From: Candidatus Calditenuaceae archaeon JGI OTU-3
Lineage (GTDB): Archaea > Thermoproteota > Nitrososphaeria_A > Caldarchaeales > Calditenuaceae
Reading direction: 5' to 3'
Assembly (NCBI GenBank): GCA_000494185.1
Contig: AWOC01000030.1
Span: 4,413 to 11,207, forward strand
Length of the DNA stretch: 6,795 nucleotides
Shown: piece by piece, positions 6,074 through 6,795 of the stretch
Layout: each line of letters begins with the position of its first letter
Position numbering within the stretch: position 1 is the first letter of the stretch
Notes under the pieces: model-generated
What the model saw: only the letters and a program-made list of their open reading frames with translations
What the model was told of the DNA's origin: nothing
The model's database searches: none
Translations under genes and position numbers: made by a program

Positions 6074-6795
6074 CTATTTTTGGGGTCGGCGGGACAGTAA
6101 AAGCCCTAAGGCCAGTCCTAAGGCAACCCCCAAGGCTCCGACGAATATGAGCGCCCAGAAAGACGTCAACTGGGATGACTCCGCACCGCTCGCCGAGGAG
6201 TTGCTGGCCTCGGTGGAGTTCCCCAGATTTACCAGCTCCTCCATCCTAGCTAAGATTTTTTCTAAGGTCGCCTTATCGGTCCTCGACTCCTCAAGTAGCT
6301 CCGCGACGTTGTTGAACCCAAATTCTATGTAGAAGCTTGCCACTGCGAAGTTACCTGTCTGGTCGTAGGCCGCGAGGGTGTGCTGACCCTCCGATGTCAG
6401 TGGCGTGAAGATCCTAGCCGCAAAAGCCCCCTCCTCGTTGGTCTTAGTATACGCTACTACGGTGCCGGAGAGCTCTATATAGATGTTCGAGTCGGGCTGG
6501 AAGTTTGAGCCTACTATAAGGACGTCCCTCCCCGCAATGCCCGTGGGCGGCGTCACGAAGATCGAGGGCGAGCGGATCGGGCTCCTGCGGGCGAAGGCTA
6601 TCTTCTGGCTCAATCCAGTAAACTCTCCGAGCCTGCAGTCGGCCCAAACCATGTAGACGTCGTCAGCGCTTGCAGCTATCGCGAAGTAGTCCCCGATGAA
6701 TCTCCCCCCGGGGAATCCGAAGTTGGGGTTGCTATACGCGTCCGAGACCCTTGTACTCTCAAACCGCTGACCACTCACCTCATCCACGAACCCCC
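6074..6795 (-). CDS. Membrane-anchored cell-surface protein with propeller-like and Ig-like parts (5' end outside window)
   Basis: C-terminal part of an exported protein; the frame is open to the right edge, so the GTG at 6787 is an internal codon rather than a start (GF precedes it). Counting from that codon: residues 28-68 (GGRFIGDYFAIAAS, VYMVWADCR, QKIAFARR) look like the last blade of a sialidase-like beta-propeller (canonical GDYxxxA...VYxVWxDxR...xxIxxAR). Residues 74-156 form an Ig/IPT-like beta domain (VTPPTGIAGRDVLIVGSNF, then TNEEGAFAARIFTP and GQHTLAAYD). Residues 158-190 are helical and charged (VAELLEESR, KILARMEELV), 190-207 are Ser/Asn-rich with two N-glycosylation sequons (NST, NSS), and 209-231 is a Gly/Leu/Ala-rich membrane helix ending in SRRPQK. 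The catalytic part, if there is one, lies off the window. It ends about 50 bases before the transporter receptor and is anchored in the same way, so a role at the cell surface is clear but its substrate is not. Confidence 0.8.
   Translation of the reverse strand, partial: GFVDEVSGQRFESTRVSDAYSNPNFGFPGGRFIGDYFAIAASADDVYMVWADCRLGEFTGLSQKIAFARRSPIRSPSIFVTPPTGIAGRDVLIVGSNFQPDSNIYIELSGTVVAYTKTNEEGAFAARIFTPLTSEGQHTLAAYDQTGNFAVASFYIEFGFNNVAELLEESRTDKATLEKILARMEELVNLGNSTEASNSSASGAESSQLTSFWALIFVGALGVALGLALGLLLSRRPQK

Overview
This looks like a chromosomal fragment from a thermophilic archaeon, most likely of the Thermoproteota (crenarchaeal) side. The reasons are heavy use of AGG/AGA for arginine and ATA for isoleucine, few Shine-Dalgarno sites, TATA-like boxes placed for leaderless or nearly leaderless transcripts, a DUF996-type archaeal membrane protein, and surface proteins held by a C-terminal membrane helix after a Ser/Thr-rich linker. 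The exact lineage cannot be read from the sequence. All six genes lie on the minus strand and are tightly packed; no gap exceeds about 70 bases, and I see no RNA gene, mobile element or CRISPR array.

In transcription order (high to low coordinates): (1) the C-terminal part of a membrane-anchored surface protein (last visible beta-propeller-like strands, an Ig/IPT-like beta domain, a helical segment, a Ser-rich linker and a membrane helix), whose start lies beyond the window; (2) an 863-residue family-5 (peptide/oligosaccharide type) ABC-transporter substrate-binding protein; (3) a DppB/OppB-type permease starting at a GTG that overlaps the previous stop by one base; (4) a DUF996 multi-helix membrane protein with what looks like its own promoter; (5) a large (343-residue) isochorismatase/nicotinamidase-type cysteine hydrolase; (6) the first 195 codons of hisA (histidine biosynthesis), which runs off the left edge.

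Genes 2 and 3 form an uptake unit: the binding protein captures a peptide or sugar oligomer outside the cell and hands it to the permease. The second permease (DppC type) and the ATPases (DppD/F type) that such a transporter needs are not in the window; after the single permease the locus moves to unrelated genes. Gene 1 may help process or bind substrate at the surface, but that is only inference from adjacency and shared anchoring.

The most interesting observation is that the binding protein appears circularly permuted. The motifs normally found in the second half of a family-5 binding protein come directly after the signal peptide, and the motifs normally found in the first half come after them. 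Each half is present once, and the join sits where the canonical chain first crosses between lobes.
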